Shown one piece after another: positions 12,080 through 24,784 of a stretch of DNA of 64,000 bases (its first letter is position 1; every line of letters begins with the position of its first letter). The stretch spans positions 89,189,012 through 89,253,011 of the forward strand of contig OZ023267.1 in NCBI GenBank assembly GCA_964006375.1, written 5' to 3'. The notes beneath the pieces are model-generated. The model saw only the letters and a program-made list of their open reading frames with translations, did no database searches and was not told the origin of the DNA. Position numbers and translations under genes: made by a program. This stretch comes from Tillus elongatus. Lineage: Eukaryota; Arthropoda; Insecta; Coleoptera; Cleridae.

Positions 12080-15000
12080 AAAGGCTTACGTATAACAACT
12101 TTAAATGTTAAAAGCATAAAAAGTGAAATAAAATGGCTAAATCTTGAATCATTTAATAGTTATATACAGCCAGATATATGTTGTTTACAGGAAACCAATA
12201 CCCATGGTTCACCTTTTCCTTTTCAAAAATCACATTACACATTTTATTTTAATCCACCTGAAGAACCTTATTCTGGTACAGTTATCGGAATAAAGAATAC
12301 TTCTGGGTTAGGTGCTATTACTCATCAAATTCTATATAGAGGCTATTTGCAAATGATATCTTTTAAAATCAACGAAAAGGAAATAAACCATTTCAATATT
12401 TATATACCACATGACACTAACATTGCTCTGAATGTTCTCACTATTTTAGAAAATAATTTAAATCAGTTAGGTGCCTTTTTAATCGTTGGTGATTTTAACT
12501 GTACCCTTAACCCAATTGTCGACAGGCTTAATTCACAGGAGAAGGGTCTTGAGATTTCGTGTAAGTTAAGAAATATCATTGACCGTTTTGACCTCTGTGA
12601 TGTGTGGCAACTTACTCAAATTGATAAACCAGGATACACTTTCTATACGCGAATATCGGCCTCAAGGCTGGATCGTATATATTGTTCAAGAAGTGAAACA
12701 ACGCTAATTTCTAGTTCAAAACTAATTCCATCATTTTCGGATCACCTGTGTTTATCGGCTCATCTAAAATTTAACCAATCGTATAACAAAAGTCCATATT
12801 GGCGTTTTAACAACAATTTACTGCAAGATGATAAATACCTAGATTGTATAACGACATACCTAGACTCTATTAAATGTGCCAAAACAGGTAGTATAAAATG
12901 GTGGGAAATTTTCAAAACTAATGTCAAAGATATAACACAGAATTATGAAATACAAAAAAGACAGCAGGAAAATATGATTCTGAACAGATTAAGGATATCG
13001 TTGGAAAAAACTCTAAAAACTGAAGGGTCAGTTGACACTCTAGCGGTTCTCAAAATAAATAGAGAAGTTAACGACATTTTTAGAGGATATAGTGAAAAAA
13101 AGTTAGCTGCTATAGGAATGCAAAATCTGATAGAAGTGGACAGACCGACAGCCATGACTCTGTTACCAACGATCTCCAAAAAGAAGAATTTGACAGAAGT
13201 ACGATGTGAGGGATATGTTATCAGTGAGCCAGTTAAGATATGTTCAGTAGTAAGGTCGCATTTCCAAGTTTTATATAGTGATGATGAGACAATCGTAGAT
13301 AAAGACAATGAATTGTTTACTGACATAAAATGTTTAGACGATAAAAATAAAAAAATCCTTGACGAACCCCTAAATCTTGAAGAACTAACTAAGGCCTTAA
13401 GATCCTTAAACAAAAACAAGGCGACGGGAATAGATGGATTGACTCCAGAGTTTTATTTAGCATTCTGGGAAAAACTAAAAACTCACTATTTAGATATGAT
13501 TCAAGAATCATTTGCAAAAGGTTCACTACCTAAATCACTCAGAACAGCAGTAATCAGTTTACTGTTTAAAAAAGACGACCCCGAAGTTTTGAACAACTGG
13601 CGTCCTCTATCGCTCATGACAAGTGATTACAAAATATTGTCAAAATGTTTAGCTAATCGTTTTCTAAATATTCTGGGTAATATTATCCATACGGACCAAA
13701 GCTACTCTGTCCCTGGAAGATCAATTTATGACAGTCTTCATCTGTTTCGTGAGTTTATAAGTCATGTCAATGAAACAAGAGCTTCCTCGGCGATTATATC
13801 TCTTGACCAGCGGGGCGCGTTTGATAGGGTAAGTTATAGGTACGTTTTTTACATCTTGGAAAAATACAACTTTGGTCCAGAATTAAAAAAATATGTTGGC
13901 GTTCTATACAGTGAAGCAGTATGTATGGTACGTGTTTCGTCTCTCCTAACATCTCCGGTGAAATTTTCTAGGGGAATACGTCAAGGTTGTCCAATGTCTG
14001 GGATTTTATTCACGTTATGTATTGAACCGTTTCTTAATCTTATTAGAAAATCTGTCAGTGGGTGTACAATTTCTTTTGAAAGTAAAACTATTAACCTTCA
14101 AGCTTCAGCATATGCTGATGATGTTAATATATTCGTGTCTAGAAAGGCGGAGATTGACGAGGTGTTGAAATGTTATAATACATACTTAAAAAATTCAGGA
14201 GCTCAGCTTAACCTGGATAAGTGTAAGCGATATTGGTTAGGAAGCTACAAGGGTTCTGTTGAAACGCCTCTGGGCATCTCTTGGTCTTCGGGAGATATCA
14301 CTATCTTAGGTGTTACTTTTAAAAACAGCCAAGACATAATGAGCAAAGACGCATTAGACAATCTCTACAAACGCATTGAATCATCTGTGCAAAAATGGAG
14401 AGGCATTTTTCCATCACTTTCGTGGAAAGGCAGAGTTATGGCAATTAATCGTTTTATAGCTCCAAAACTGTGGTACCATTTGCAGATCCTTCCAGTCGAT
14501 GAGGTTTTTCTAAATAGTATACAATCCCTACTTACAGACTTATTCTGGGCTAATCGGCGACACTGGATGACATAAAAGCACCTGTGTTTACCAATGAGTC
14601 ATGGTGGTTTAGGTCTTGTTCATGTACAATCAAAAGTGAGAATGTTCAGGGTTTATTTTGCTTTAAAATTTCTAAACAATCATGAAGAATCTAATTGGTT
14701 TCGTGTAATTAAATATATATTGTGTACATATAAATGGCCGGATTATCCTGGCAACTATTTTTTATTAAACAAACAGTTCACTACTCAGACCTATCTCCAT
14801 TCCTAAAACAAGTTCTACATTGCTGTTCGGCCTTAAAAATTTCAGTTGCAAATTATCCAGAAAACTTCCAGCAATTACAAGACATACCTCTCATGCCATC
14901 TAATATAATACCTGAGACGCTGAGCAATATATCTAATCTTTGGCTTAATTGTGGCATATACACTTTTAGAAATATATGTGTGGGTACTGGCTTGATAAAT

Positions 15001-15822
15001 TTTGAGGATCTGCCTCTACATCGACTTGATGAGGAGTTGAGGAACGTCCTGCGAAGAGACTATTTAAATATACATGATTATGTCATAAACCAACAGGATA
15101 GTTTCAACACCAGTCCACAAACGCTCGGAGAAGGAAACAAATTTTACTACACTAGTCTTAATGATCAGAGAATGGTACTGGCAAATAACAACAAGAGAGC
15201 GATTCTTATGGATCTGGTACTAGGACATTAAAATCAAGTTAATGTTTTGACAGGCGAGTGGACTGATGACCCAATCTTCTGGAGTTCGTTCTGGGTTCAA
15301 CCTACCCTTGCATATGAGGCCTCAGTGTCCCTGCGTTTTGCAAAAAACCGTCTAGCAGATATGGTTTTCCTTCAACGAATAAACAAAACACCGTCTAACC
15401 TGTGTAGGAGATGTCAAAAACTTGGGACTGCGTGGCATATATTCACTGAGTGTCATGAAGTGAAAGACTTGTGGAACTTTACCAGCAGTGTCAAAATGAA
15501 GTTAACCAATCGTTCATTAACAGTATCCGATATACATTCGTGTTTTGAAAATATTCAAAATTGTTTTTATGCAATATGTAGCTACTTATGTAACCTAGCA
15601 AAAAGTGCCATATATAATGATTTTATATCAGAGTATAAGAATGGTCTACAACACAAAGCCCTATTGCCTATTTTTAAAGCCAGACAGAAGTCCCGTGTCC
15701 TTAAAGAATATATCTGGTATAAAGGAAAAAACGATATAGATTCCTTCAGGAAGAAATGGTGGAATAGCAACCAATTGTTTACAATCGGGGAAGAGCCCAT
15801 ACATTTTGTCTTTTATCAATAG
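12080..15822 (+). pseudogene. Tx1 LINE ORF2 (endonuclease-reverse transcriptase)
   Basis: This protein nicks target DNA and primes reverse transcription of the LINE RNA. Visible in order: APE endonuclease boxes LRITTLNVKSIK (12091), LQETN (12187), VGDFNCTLNP (12486), RLDRIY (12667) and SDHLCLSAHL (12739). Reverse transcriptase follows: NKATGIDGLTPEFY (13417), NNWRPLSLM (13594), SLDQRGAFDRV (13800), GIRQGCPMSGILF (13974) and catalytic YADDVNIFV (14110). The C-terminal zinc knuckle CRRCQKLGTAWHIFTEC is at 15400-15452. The SLDQRGAFDRV wording is typical of Tx1. Breaks: in-frame TAA at 14573-14575 and at 15229-15231, and a frameshift near 14780-14800. The upstream ATG at 11975 lies in ORF1 and is not a likely start. 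Confidence 0.9.
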
Positions 15823-15965
15823 TAACATTCGTTTTTTTGTTCATGTTTTTTTCTTGTATATTCTATGTAGTTGTAGATATATAGATTTTTTTATATGTGT
15901 GTATGTATGTATTATTTGTTACTTATTTTTAAAATGGAATGTAATAATTGGTGTATATATCCTTT

Positions 15966-16016
15966 CGTTAATAAACATAAATAAATAAATAAAAAAACAC
16001 ACACACACACACACAT
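15966..16016 (+). other. LINE 3' tail, poly(A) signals and (CA)n target
   Basis: AATAAACATAAATAAATAAA followed by an A run and then (CA)n to 16016. The AATAAA words serve as the element's polyadenylation signal; the CA run is probably the inserted-into microsatellite. Confidence 0.7.
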
Positions 16017-16320
16017 AGGGTTTATTCAGCGAAAAAAAAATACATAAGAGAAAATAGTTCGAAATCGTTATCCTTAAATATAGATGTCTCAGAATAAACA
16101 GTGAGATAAATACTCACGAAGTACTCACAATAGGTACTTTTATGTGAGTTAATATAATCCCTAACACGCTGTCATCTAAAATTCAGCCTCCCGTGAAATA
16201 AAGACCCGCAGAGCACCCGGATAATCCACTGCACTTCCCGTAATTGCAGCCCACCGTCTCGTGTACGCAAGCATGGACATTTATTTAAATGACTATGCTA
16301 CCACCAATGTAATTATTTGC
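16017..16320. other. No gene seen
   Basis: Spacer between the LINE tail and the microsatellite at 16329. No repeat of this window recognised. Confidence 0.4.
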
Positions 16321-16328
16321 TCATTTAC

Positions 16329-16470
16329 ACGCGCACACACACGCGCGCACGCACACACACGCGCGCACGCACACACAGACACGCACGCACGCGCGCGCAG
16401 ACACACACAAAGAGAGAGAGAGAGGCAGGGAGACAGGGGCAGAGGTAGAGATAGATGGGGGGGGGGGGGC
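16329..16470. repeat. Compound (CA/CG)n-(GA)n-G(n) microsatellite
   Basis: ACACGCGCACGC-type purine-pyrimidine alternation to about 16407, then AGAGAGAG and a run of 12 G near 16457-16468. The alternating CA/CG stretch has Z-DNA-prone composition. Open frames on both strands here are artefacts. Confidence 0.9.
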
Positions 16471-16699
16471 ATACCGGTCACAGAATAAAAGAAAAGGGTC
16501 ATATAGATAAACTTCTGGACGGTTCACAAATGTAAACAGTACAAAAAATATATATAAAAAAATTAAGTTATGTATATAGTAATGGTTTTTGAATTTTCTT
16601 AGCATGACACATTCTCTCAGTGACTGAGGGATCCAGTTATATTACTTTTGTTCTATGTAAATATGGCTTCGCTGACCAATTCCTTTCCTACGCTTAACC

Positions 16700-18860
<2,161 letters not shown>

Positions 18861-19280
18861 AGATATGACAATGAAATCATCAATTAAAGAATAAGACAAA
18901 ATATCTGTGAATGAAAGAATGTTATTCAATTAATTCTAATTGTTTTTCCTCCATTTTCATAAGATTTATAAAATCTTTGCTCCACTTCCGATCGAACATT
19001 TCGATGCATTTTGAGCGTTATCTGACGATTCTTTTTAACAATTTTTAGATAAAAATATTTTTCTTTGTGATTTTTTGTTTATCTCTAAACAAACTTTATC
19101 AATTCAACTTTATTACCTGTTTTACTTTAAACGAGACAAGTAAATATCCTGTAAAATCATCACAAAGTCGATTTATTTCCAATTCCTGAAAATGCTTTAT
19201 TATAACAATTATTGAAAAAGTGTCAATAATATATGTGTATAATATTATTTTTAAACGTCAACACGTCTGGGTTTGGCATG
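18861..19280. other. AT-rich, no gene seen
   Basis: No open frame or repeat recognised. Confidence 0.45.
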
Positions 19281-19334
19281 GTTAGAGGAATTTGAATTAA
19301 AATACTTTTCTACCAGACAATACAATTTAATTGA

Positions 19335-19379
19335 TAACCCTACGCGTCTCGGCCCTTATTGAGCCATCTTCAGGGGTTA
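19335..19379 (-). ncRNA. Hammerhead-ribozyme-like motif, left arm (damaged)
   Basis: The minus strand reads stem I TAACCC, core CTGAAGA, stem II GGCTC-AATAA-GGGCC, then GAGAC where the hammerhead core needs GAAAC, a two-base loop, GTA, and the closing stem I GGGTTA. The A-to-G change in the core should abolish activity. Stem II differs from the right-arm copy but keeps pairing (C-G where the other has U-A). Confidence 0.5.
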
Positions 19380-19710
19380 AGACTAATTCCTGTTTTTAAT
19401 TATAGAAAATGTGCTATATGAGATGTTGTACAAGTTTTAGTTTTTCATCTATTGTCTTCAGATTTACAAACGAAGAAGACATTGAACAGATAGCAAGCAG
19501 CAAAATGGTGTCTGTGCACTTATAGAAATTCGGGATTTGTGCACAGACTCCATTTTGCTGCTTTAATAAAATAAAAAGTAAGCGTCGTCTATGTTCATCT
19601 TCTAGCTGCTGCAAGTCTCGTGATGCTTCTGTTCTCTGACAATAAATGAAAAACTAAAACTTTGTAAACATCACAGCACATTTTCTGTAATTAAAAACAG
19701 GAATTAGTCT

Positions 19711-19755
19711 TAACCCCTGAAGATGGTTCAATAAGGACCGAAACGTGTAGGGTTA
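19711..19755 (+). ncRNA. Type I hammerhead-ribozyme-like motif, right arm
   Basis: Stem I TAACCC (19711-19716) pairs with GGGTTA (19750-19755). Core CTGAAGA is at 19717-19723. Stem II GGTTC/GGACC has a five-base AATAA loop. Core GAAA is at 19740-19743, and a two-pair stem III (A-U, C-G) with a two-base loop ends at the cleavage triplet GTA (19747-19749). Every conserved core base is present; one U is extra before stem II. Short-stem-III hammerheads of this kind are known from newt satellite DNA and Penelope-like retroelements. Self-cleavage is an inference. Confidence 0.6.
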
Positions 19756-19894
19756 CAATTAAATTCTATTGTCTGGTAGAAAAACGTTTTAATTCAAATT
19801 CCTCTAACTGCGTATATAATAGTTTGTTCCACAAGAATGACAATGCACGACAGGCGCATAGATTTTTAATAATCGTCATCCTGAGAAAATCACT

Positions 19895-20200
19895 TCACAT
19901 CGGTACGTCCTGGATTTAATGCATAAATTTTGGAAAACAGAGAGCATTAACGTGAGCAGGACGTACGTAATGGGGGTAATCAGATAGCTGTTCTGGGTCA
20001 CATCGCAATGGAATTAAATTTGAGTCTCAGGAAACTTGCAAGTACTTCAGGAATTTCTGTGGCTAGTTTCCGCTAAATCTTAAAAAGTAATAAGTATCGC
20101 CCATACAAAAGTAATTTGGTACAGGAACATAATGAAGACGATACTAATCGACGTATCCAGTTCTGTGAAGAAATTAGTGATCGTGCCAGAAGGAATCCAA
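19895..20200 (+). pseudogene. Mariner/Tc1-superfamily transposase fragment
   Basis: The N-terminal DNA-binding part of a DDE transposase. The frame around 20003-20190 gives LGHIAMELNLSLRKLA, SGISVASFR, a stop, [20 protein letters not shown] and RRIQFCEEI. The YRPYK..LVQE..EDD..RR..FCE sequence is the familiar linker after the second helix-turn-helix of mariner-like transposases. An upstream frame near 19920-19960 (MHKFWKTESIN) resembles the first helix-turn-helix. The DDE catalytic part is absent: the fragment is cut at about 20205 by a microsatellite-core repeat. Confidence 0.75.
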
Positions 20201-20760
<560 letters not shown>

Positions 20761-21340
20761 GATGGTAAATTAATTTTTAATTATTAAAATCTGATTCAAG
20801 AAAGTTAAAACGACAAAATCGATTGAGTACGAATGTGAGTGAAAAATACTACAAGGAAAGACTAACAAGCTCCTATATATGTGCCTAAGTCGTTATTTTC
20901 CTTGATTTCGTTAAAATATGAACAAAAATCCATTGTAAATCAAAATAGTTAGTTGTGTGTAAATTGTAAAACGTTGAACAATTAACATGTATTATGGGAT
21001 ATACGTGCTAGTACATACATGTCTAGCGTAAGGCTAAGTCCCTGTACATCGGATAATCGACTACTACATGACGAGTTCTAATCCAAATTAGTGATTTTAC
21101 TTTTTATCAGTTTTTTTAGTCTCATTTCACTTTACCGTTATCTAATCAGATTGTTGTTATTCCGATGAATTTTTTAGCGAGTTTTTGTATAAAAAATAAT
21201 TTGATAAAGAGGAGATGAAAGTTTCAAGACTTAATTCAATTTGAATAGCATATCTGGTTGTTTGTTCTTGCCCTAACTTAGCTAAACCGTTCCATATTTA
21301 ATACAGTGGTAGACTTTTCCCGTGGGTTCACAAGTGCTTG
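20761..21340. other. AT-rich, no gene seen
   Basis: No recognisable coding, repeat or RNA feature. Confidence 0.45.
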
Positions 21341-22470
21341 TTTTAGTGAATGTTCTTTAAAAAAATTCACTAACGAGGAGATCCCGACTTTTGAATTTAG
21401 AAAAAATTTCTTCAAATGACCGCGAACTAGGGTCCACTAGTTTCCATTTACCAAAATTTGGGTCTGTACGTTTAAAGACAAAAAGTTAGAGGCATTTAAA
21501 GAAATACGGATTATGTAAAGAGTATTCTGCAAACCCTAAGTTAAAGCTTCAACCATCATTGCCCTTCATTTTAATAAAATATTTCCAGAAAATTAATTTC
21601 AAATAGACACTTTCTTTAATGCTTTGAAAGTAGTTTTAGCCACGTTTATGATTTAAGGGTCTATAATTTTTAGCTAATTTTCGTAGAAAAAATTCGTTAA
21701 TGAGGAGACCACGGTTTTTGAATTATAAACAAAATTCTTCAAATAATCGCAAACTAGGCCCCCTAGAATCCATGTCCGGGCTTACTTTCTGTTTACATAT
21801 ATACAGGTGACTCGTAAAGCTCAATATAATTGTTATTATGCAAGATGCGAGAAAAAATTGTATAAGTTACCTATAGGGTGTCTTGAGCTGCATCTTAAAA
21901 AATATTTTGACAATCACAGGCTGGCCCATAAGTCGTTGGTGATACCTACAATTTTTTTTGGAACATTTCTTATTGCATTTTTGCAATTTTCTTCGAAATA
22001 TGATGCATGTTTGTAAAAAAAATCGAGACGGAGTAAGTGCGTTTTGATAGCGAATTTTCATTAAACGCTTCAAAATTTAATAACGCAATTTGCTATTAAC
22101 CCAAGGTTCGTCAGCTAGAAAACGAGTTTTCTCGGAAACGTTTTAAGTTTATTTTTGAAATTTTTTTTGGTACATTTTCAAACAAGTTATTATTATAAAA
22201 TATGGTACATTGTTCCTACTATATAGGTTATACCGGTGACCAAATTGATGGCTGCTTGCATTAACGAGACATATTTGCTATTAAAAACATTTTTATGAAA
22301 ATTCACTTCCATAACGCACTTGCCGAGTCCAGACTTTTTATATGTTTATATTGATCTAAGCGATAACTCAAAAATACTCAACTAAATTAAACGGAATTGT
22401 CACATATCATCATTTTGTTAATATCGCGGACGAGTTTGTAAATCAGCTAAAATGGAAATTTTTCCACCAA
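21340..22470 (+). mobile_element. Cluster of microsatellite-core repeat fragments
   Basis: Left-end fragments lie at 21355-21440 (TTCACTAACGAGGAGATCCC, ATGACCGCGAACTAGGG) and 21685-21800 (TTCGTTAATGAGGAGACC, CCCCCTAGAATCC). Right-end fragments lie near 22020-22065 (GAGTAAGTGCGTTTTGATAG, GAATTTTCATTAA) and 22296-22340 (GAAAATTCACTTCCATAACG), with the divergent right-half text at 22375-22450. The stretch 22080-22270 duplicates 9500-9720. Open frames at 21807-22073 fall inside and are not genes. Confidence 0.6.
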
Positions 22471-22785
22471 AAATATAAGCACACTTGCACAAGCACAAGT
22501 GTGCTTGTCAGTGCTGATCACATGTTCCAATCTTCACTTACCAGCCAAAAATATACAAAAATATTTTTGTAAACTCTATGTTTTCGAAAGTATTAGAGGA
22601 ACTGGAATGACACTTTACATGTGGCTGGAAATGGTGTAAATAAACCTTTGAATTTTAAGAAATTCTGTTCACAACATTTAGAGTTTTTTTCAAATTTAAA
22701 ATCAAATCTGAAAGACATGAATTGAAACGATTTGAGTGGTTAAAGTCCAATGCCTGACAAACACAGAGTAGTAAGCTGGCATGCG
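22471..22785. other. No gene seen
   Basis: AT-rich spacer with a small palindrome (GCACAAGCACAAGTGTGCTTGT near 22490). Confidence 0.4.
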
Positions 22786-22786
22786 T

Positions 22787-24101
22787 AGATTTATTTATTT
22801 ATTTATTTATTTATTAGAACTGCTCCATAGATCTCTACAAGATATCGAAAATAGTCAAAACACAAAAAACAACGTTGAAATTTAAAATTAAAATATTCGT
22901 GTAAAAAATAAAAAGAATGCTCTCTAAAAAACGATTTTAAAGCAAGCTTAAATTGCCTGAGGCTGCTCAAATTTTTGACGCTGTCAGATAAATGATTATA
23001 TAAGCGTATTGCAGTGTTGCGGGGTGCCCGATTAATCTGTTCGATCCTAGGCGGAACATAAAAATCCTTAGCATGTCTTGTTTCATACGTTGTAATATTA
23101 CCGCAGGTGCTAAAAATTGCAATATTTTTCTGACACAAAGCGCCTCAGGCATATATAGGCACGTCACTGTTAAAATGCTATACTGTATAAATAATGGTCT
23201 ACAAGATGCGGAAGACGGCAGGCCAAACATGGTGCGGACAATTCTCTTCTGCAGCAACAGAACCCTCCCCAGATACACACAGCCGCCCCAACACAGCAAA
23301 CCATATGCCAGGAGACAGTTGACACTACCATAGTAGCATGTCAACAACGCCTGAGTACTCAAGGAATCCCTCAGCCGCAGCAACGTGTAATTCCTAGATG
23401 CAGGAGAGGCCACCACATGGCCAACGTGGACATCCCATGATAAGTTAGAATCGAGATGGAGTCCCAAAACCTTTACAGACGTGCCCTGTCTTACTGAACC
23501 GTTATCAGATCTCACATATAGGCTCAAATTGGGATGCACACCCACAGGAGAAAAAGAAGCATTTCAATCTTTCGCGTGTTAAGAACCAGACCATTTCGCT
23601 AACACCAGGCTGAAATCTGATACACACACACACACACACACTAGCTGCAGCACCAAGCTCTTCAAAACTTTCCCCTGAGATTGCAGCAGTGGTGTCATCT
23701 GCATACAAAGTTAAGTGGTATTGTTGGAGATCATAAACAATATCGTTAAGAAAAATTGTAAACAAAACAGGGCCCAATATGCTGCCCCGCGGCACGCCGC
23801 TCGACACGGCTGAAAATCCAGACATATAGTTCTTACCTGCCTGTCGTATGCTGGCAGCCTGACTTCTCCCAGACAAGTAGCTTTTTAGCCATAAATATGG
23901 ATTTCCTCTTATGCCATAATGCTCCAATTTTTGCAATAAAAGGGAATGGTTGACCGCATCAAACGCTTTCGAAATATCGAAGAACAGCCAGGCGGACTTG
24001 GACCCACTATTTATGTAATCCAAGACTGTCAGGTAAGTGCTAAGCACGGCATCCTGAGTTGACAGCTGCCCACGAAAGCCAAATTGGCACTGAGACAGCA
24101 C
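22787..24101 (-). pseudogene. Jockey/CR1-group LINE, 3' half
   Basis: On the minus strand the frame from 24101 gives CQFGFRGQLSTQDAV, FFDISKAFDAVNH (near 23970, catalytic Asp), GVPRGSILGPVLF (near 23785) and LYADDTTAAIS (near 23700, catalytic pair). A (CA)n run at 23619-23641 then breaks the frame. The second frame (23545-22967) gives VKVLGLHLDSNLSWDVHV and the C-terminal YGLLCWGG box; the third (23138-22803) has the YETRHAKDF..PPRIE and SVKNLSSLRQFK tail. The 3' end is a (TTTA)n run at 22787-22817, seen as AAATA repeats on the element strand, a typical LINE tail. The N-terminal RT and endonuclease are missing (5' truncation). Dead copy. Confidence 0.85.
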
Positions 24102-24109
24102 AGTTACAT

Positions 24110-24583
24110 ACTATAACCAGAAATCCTAATTGAACGATAATCAAACCATAGGTACAAATAACAAACATAACACATACTTCCCGAACTAGCGATCGAGAAA
24201 TCTCGGCCACTAAAATCTCAAACCGCTATTAAATCGCTTGTTAAAAATTACGACGTTAGAATGACATATCTGCAAATGCAAATATTCATAAGTAAATGTC
24301 ATAATGTAAGAATATGAGAAGATAAGAAATAATGTAAGGAATTGGCTCACGTCTCTCCAAAACTGATTTTAAAGCAAGTTTAGAGTGTTGTTTTATCTTT
24401 TGACTTAAAAATAAGACGTCACCTAAGATCGAAACACTCGATCAGCAAATTATCAAGTCACAAATCAATTATTCTGTAATTATCTATTTACTTACATTTA
24501 CTTTTAAAATATAATATAAAATTGTCTGTTACAGCATGTTGCCGTCAGTACGACTAGCCCGTAAACAAACAATTTCTTAGCTA
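24110..24583. other. No gene seen
   Basis: AT-rich spacer between the LINE and the tRNA-like pair. Confidence 0.4.
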
Positions 24584-24654
24584 GCATACATGGCTCAGTG
24601 GTACATTGCTAGCGTGACACGCGAGCAGCCCGTGTTTGATTCCCGTCCGACGCA
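24584..24654 (+). other. tRNA-like sequence (intact member of a tandem pair)
   Basis: 71 bases laid out like a tRNA: A box TGGCTCAGTGG (24591), an anticodon arm with loop GTGACAC giving GAC in the anticodon position with T33 and A37 in place, and B box GTTTGATTCCC (24633). The acceptor stem and T stem pair badly, so this is a tRNA pseudogene or SINE head rather than a working gene. The overall word order resembles tRNA-Gly or tRNA-Val. A second copy follows directly and is split by the FB1 element. Confidence 0.6.
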
Positions 24655-24668
24655 TGAAACTACCATAC

Positions 24669-24677
24669 ATGGCTCAG
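24669..24677 (+). repeat. 9-bp target-site duplication, left
   Basis: ATGGCTCAG, identical to 34412-34420. The longest shared word is CATGGCTCAG, so 8 to 10 bp are possible; nine makes the two element ends the same length. Confidence 0.85.
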
Positions 24678-24724
24678 GGGGAAAAGTAATTTGCTGACCA
24701 AAGTTAGTTATTTTAGCTGACCGA
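24678..24724 (+). repeat. FB1 left terminal inverted repeat
   Basis: Starts GGGGAAAA, then GTAATTTGCTGACCAAA, and ends near GCTGACCGA. Aligned to the reverse complement of the right end with scattered mismatches; outside the 17-base core it is moderately diverged. Confidence 0.85.
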
Positions 24725-24784
24725 CTACTTATAGACTAAACTTTTCCATGAAACTCTATATCTTGGATGCCACCTACCAGCCGC

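Larger units (their letters stand above)
19281..19808. mobile_element. 528-bp foldback element with ~175-bp inverted arms
   Basis: The left end GTTAGAGGAATTTGAATT (19281) is the reverse complement of the right end (19791-19808). The match continues inward for about 175 bases per arm, including ACCAGACAAT, the hammerhead-like block, AAGACTAATTCCTG and GTTTTAGTTTTTCAT. The middle holds a second palindrome: 19498-19519 pairs with 19539-19560 (GTGCACAGACTCCATTTTGC) with one mismatch, around a short loop. No clear target-site duplication. No coding capacity beyond a chance frame. It could be a MITE, or an inverted pair of Penelope-type terminal repeats, since those carry hammerhead ribozymes. Confidence 0.85.

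Noticed and set aside
12943..13419. 158-codon minus-strand open frame opposite the LINE ORF2
   Set aside because: It is a shadow of the plus-strand endonuclease-reverse transcriptase frame, which has recognisable motifs; the minus frame has none.
16293..16605. Cys-Val and Ser-Leu-rich open frames on both strands at the CA/GA microsatellite
   Set aside because: Low-complexity dinucleotide repeats read in translation.
24584..24654. Functional tRNA-Val(GAC) or tRNA-Gly gene
   Set aside because: A and B boxes and the anticodon loop look right, but the acceptor and T stems pair poorly and the unit is repeated in tandem. A tRNA-derived repeat is more likely.
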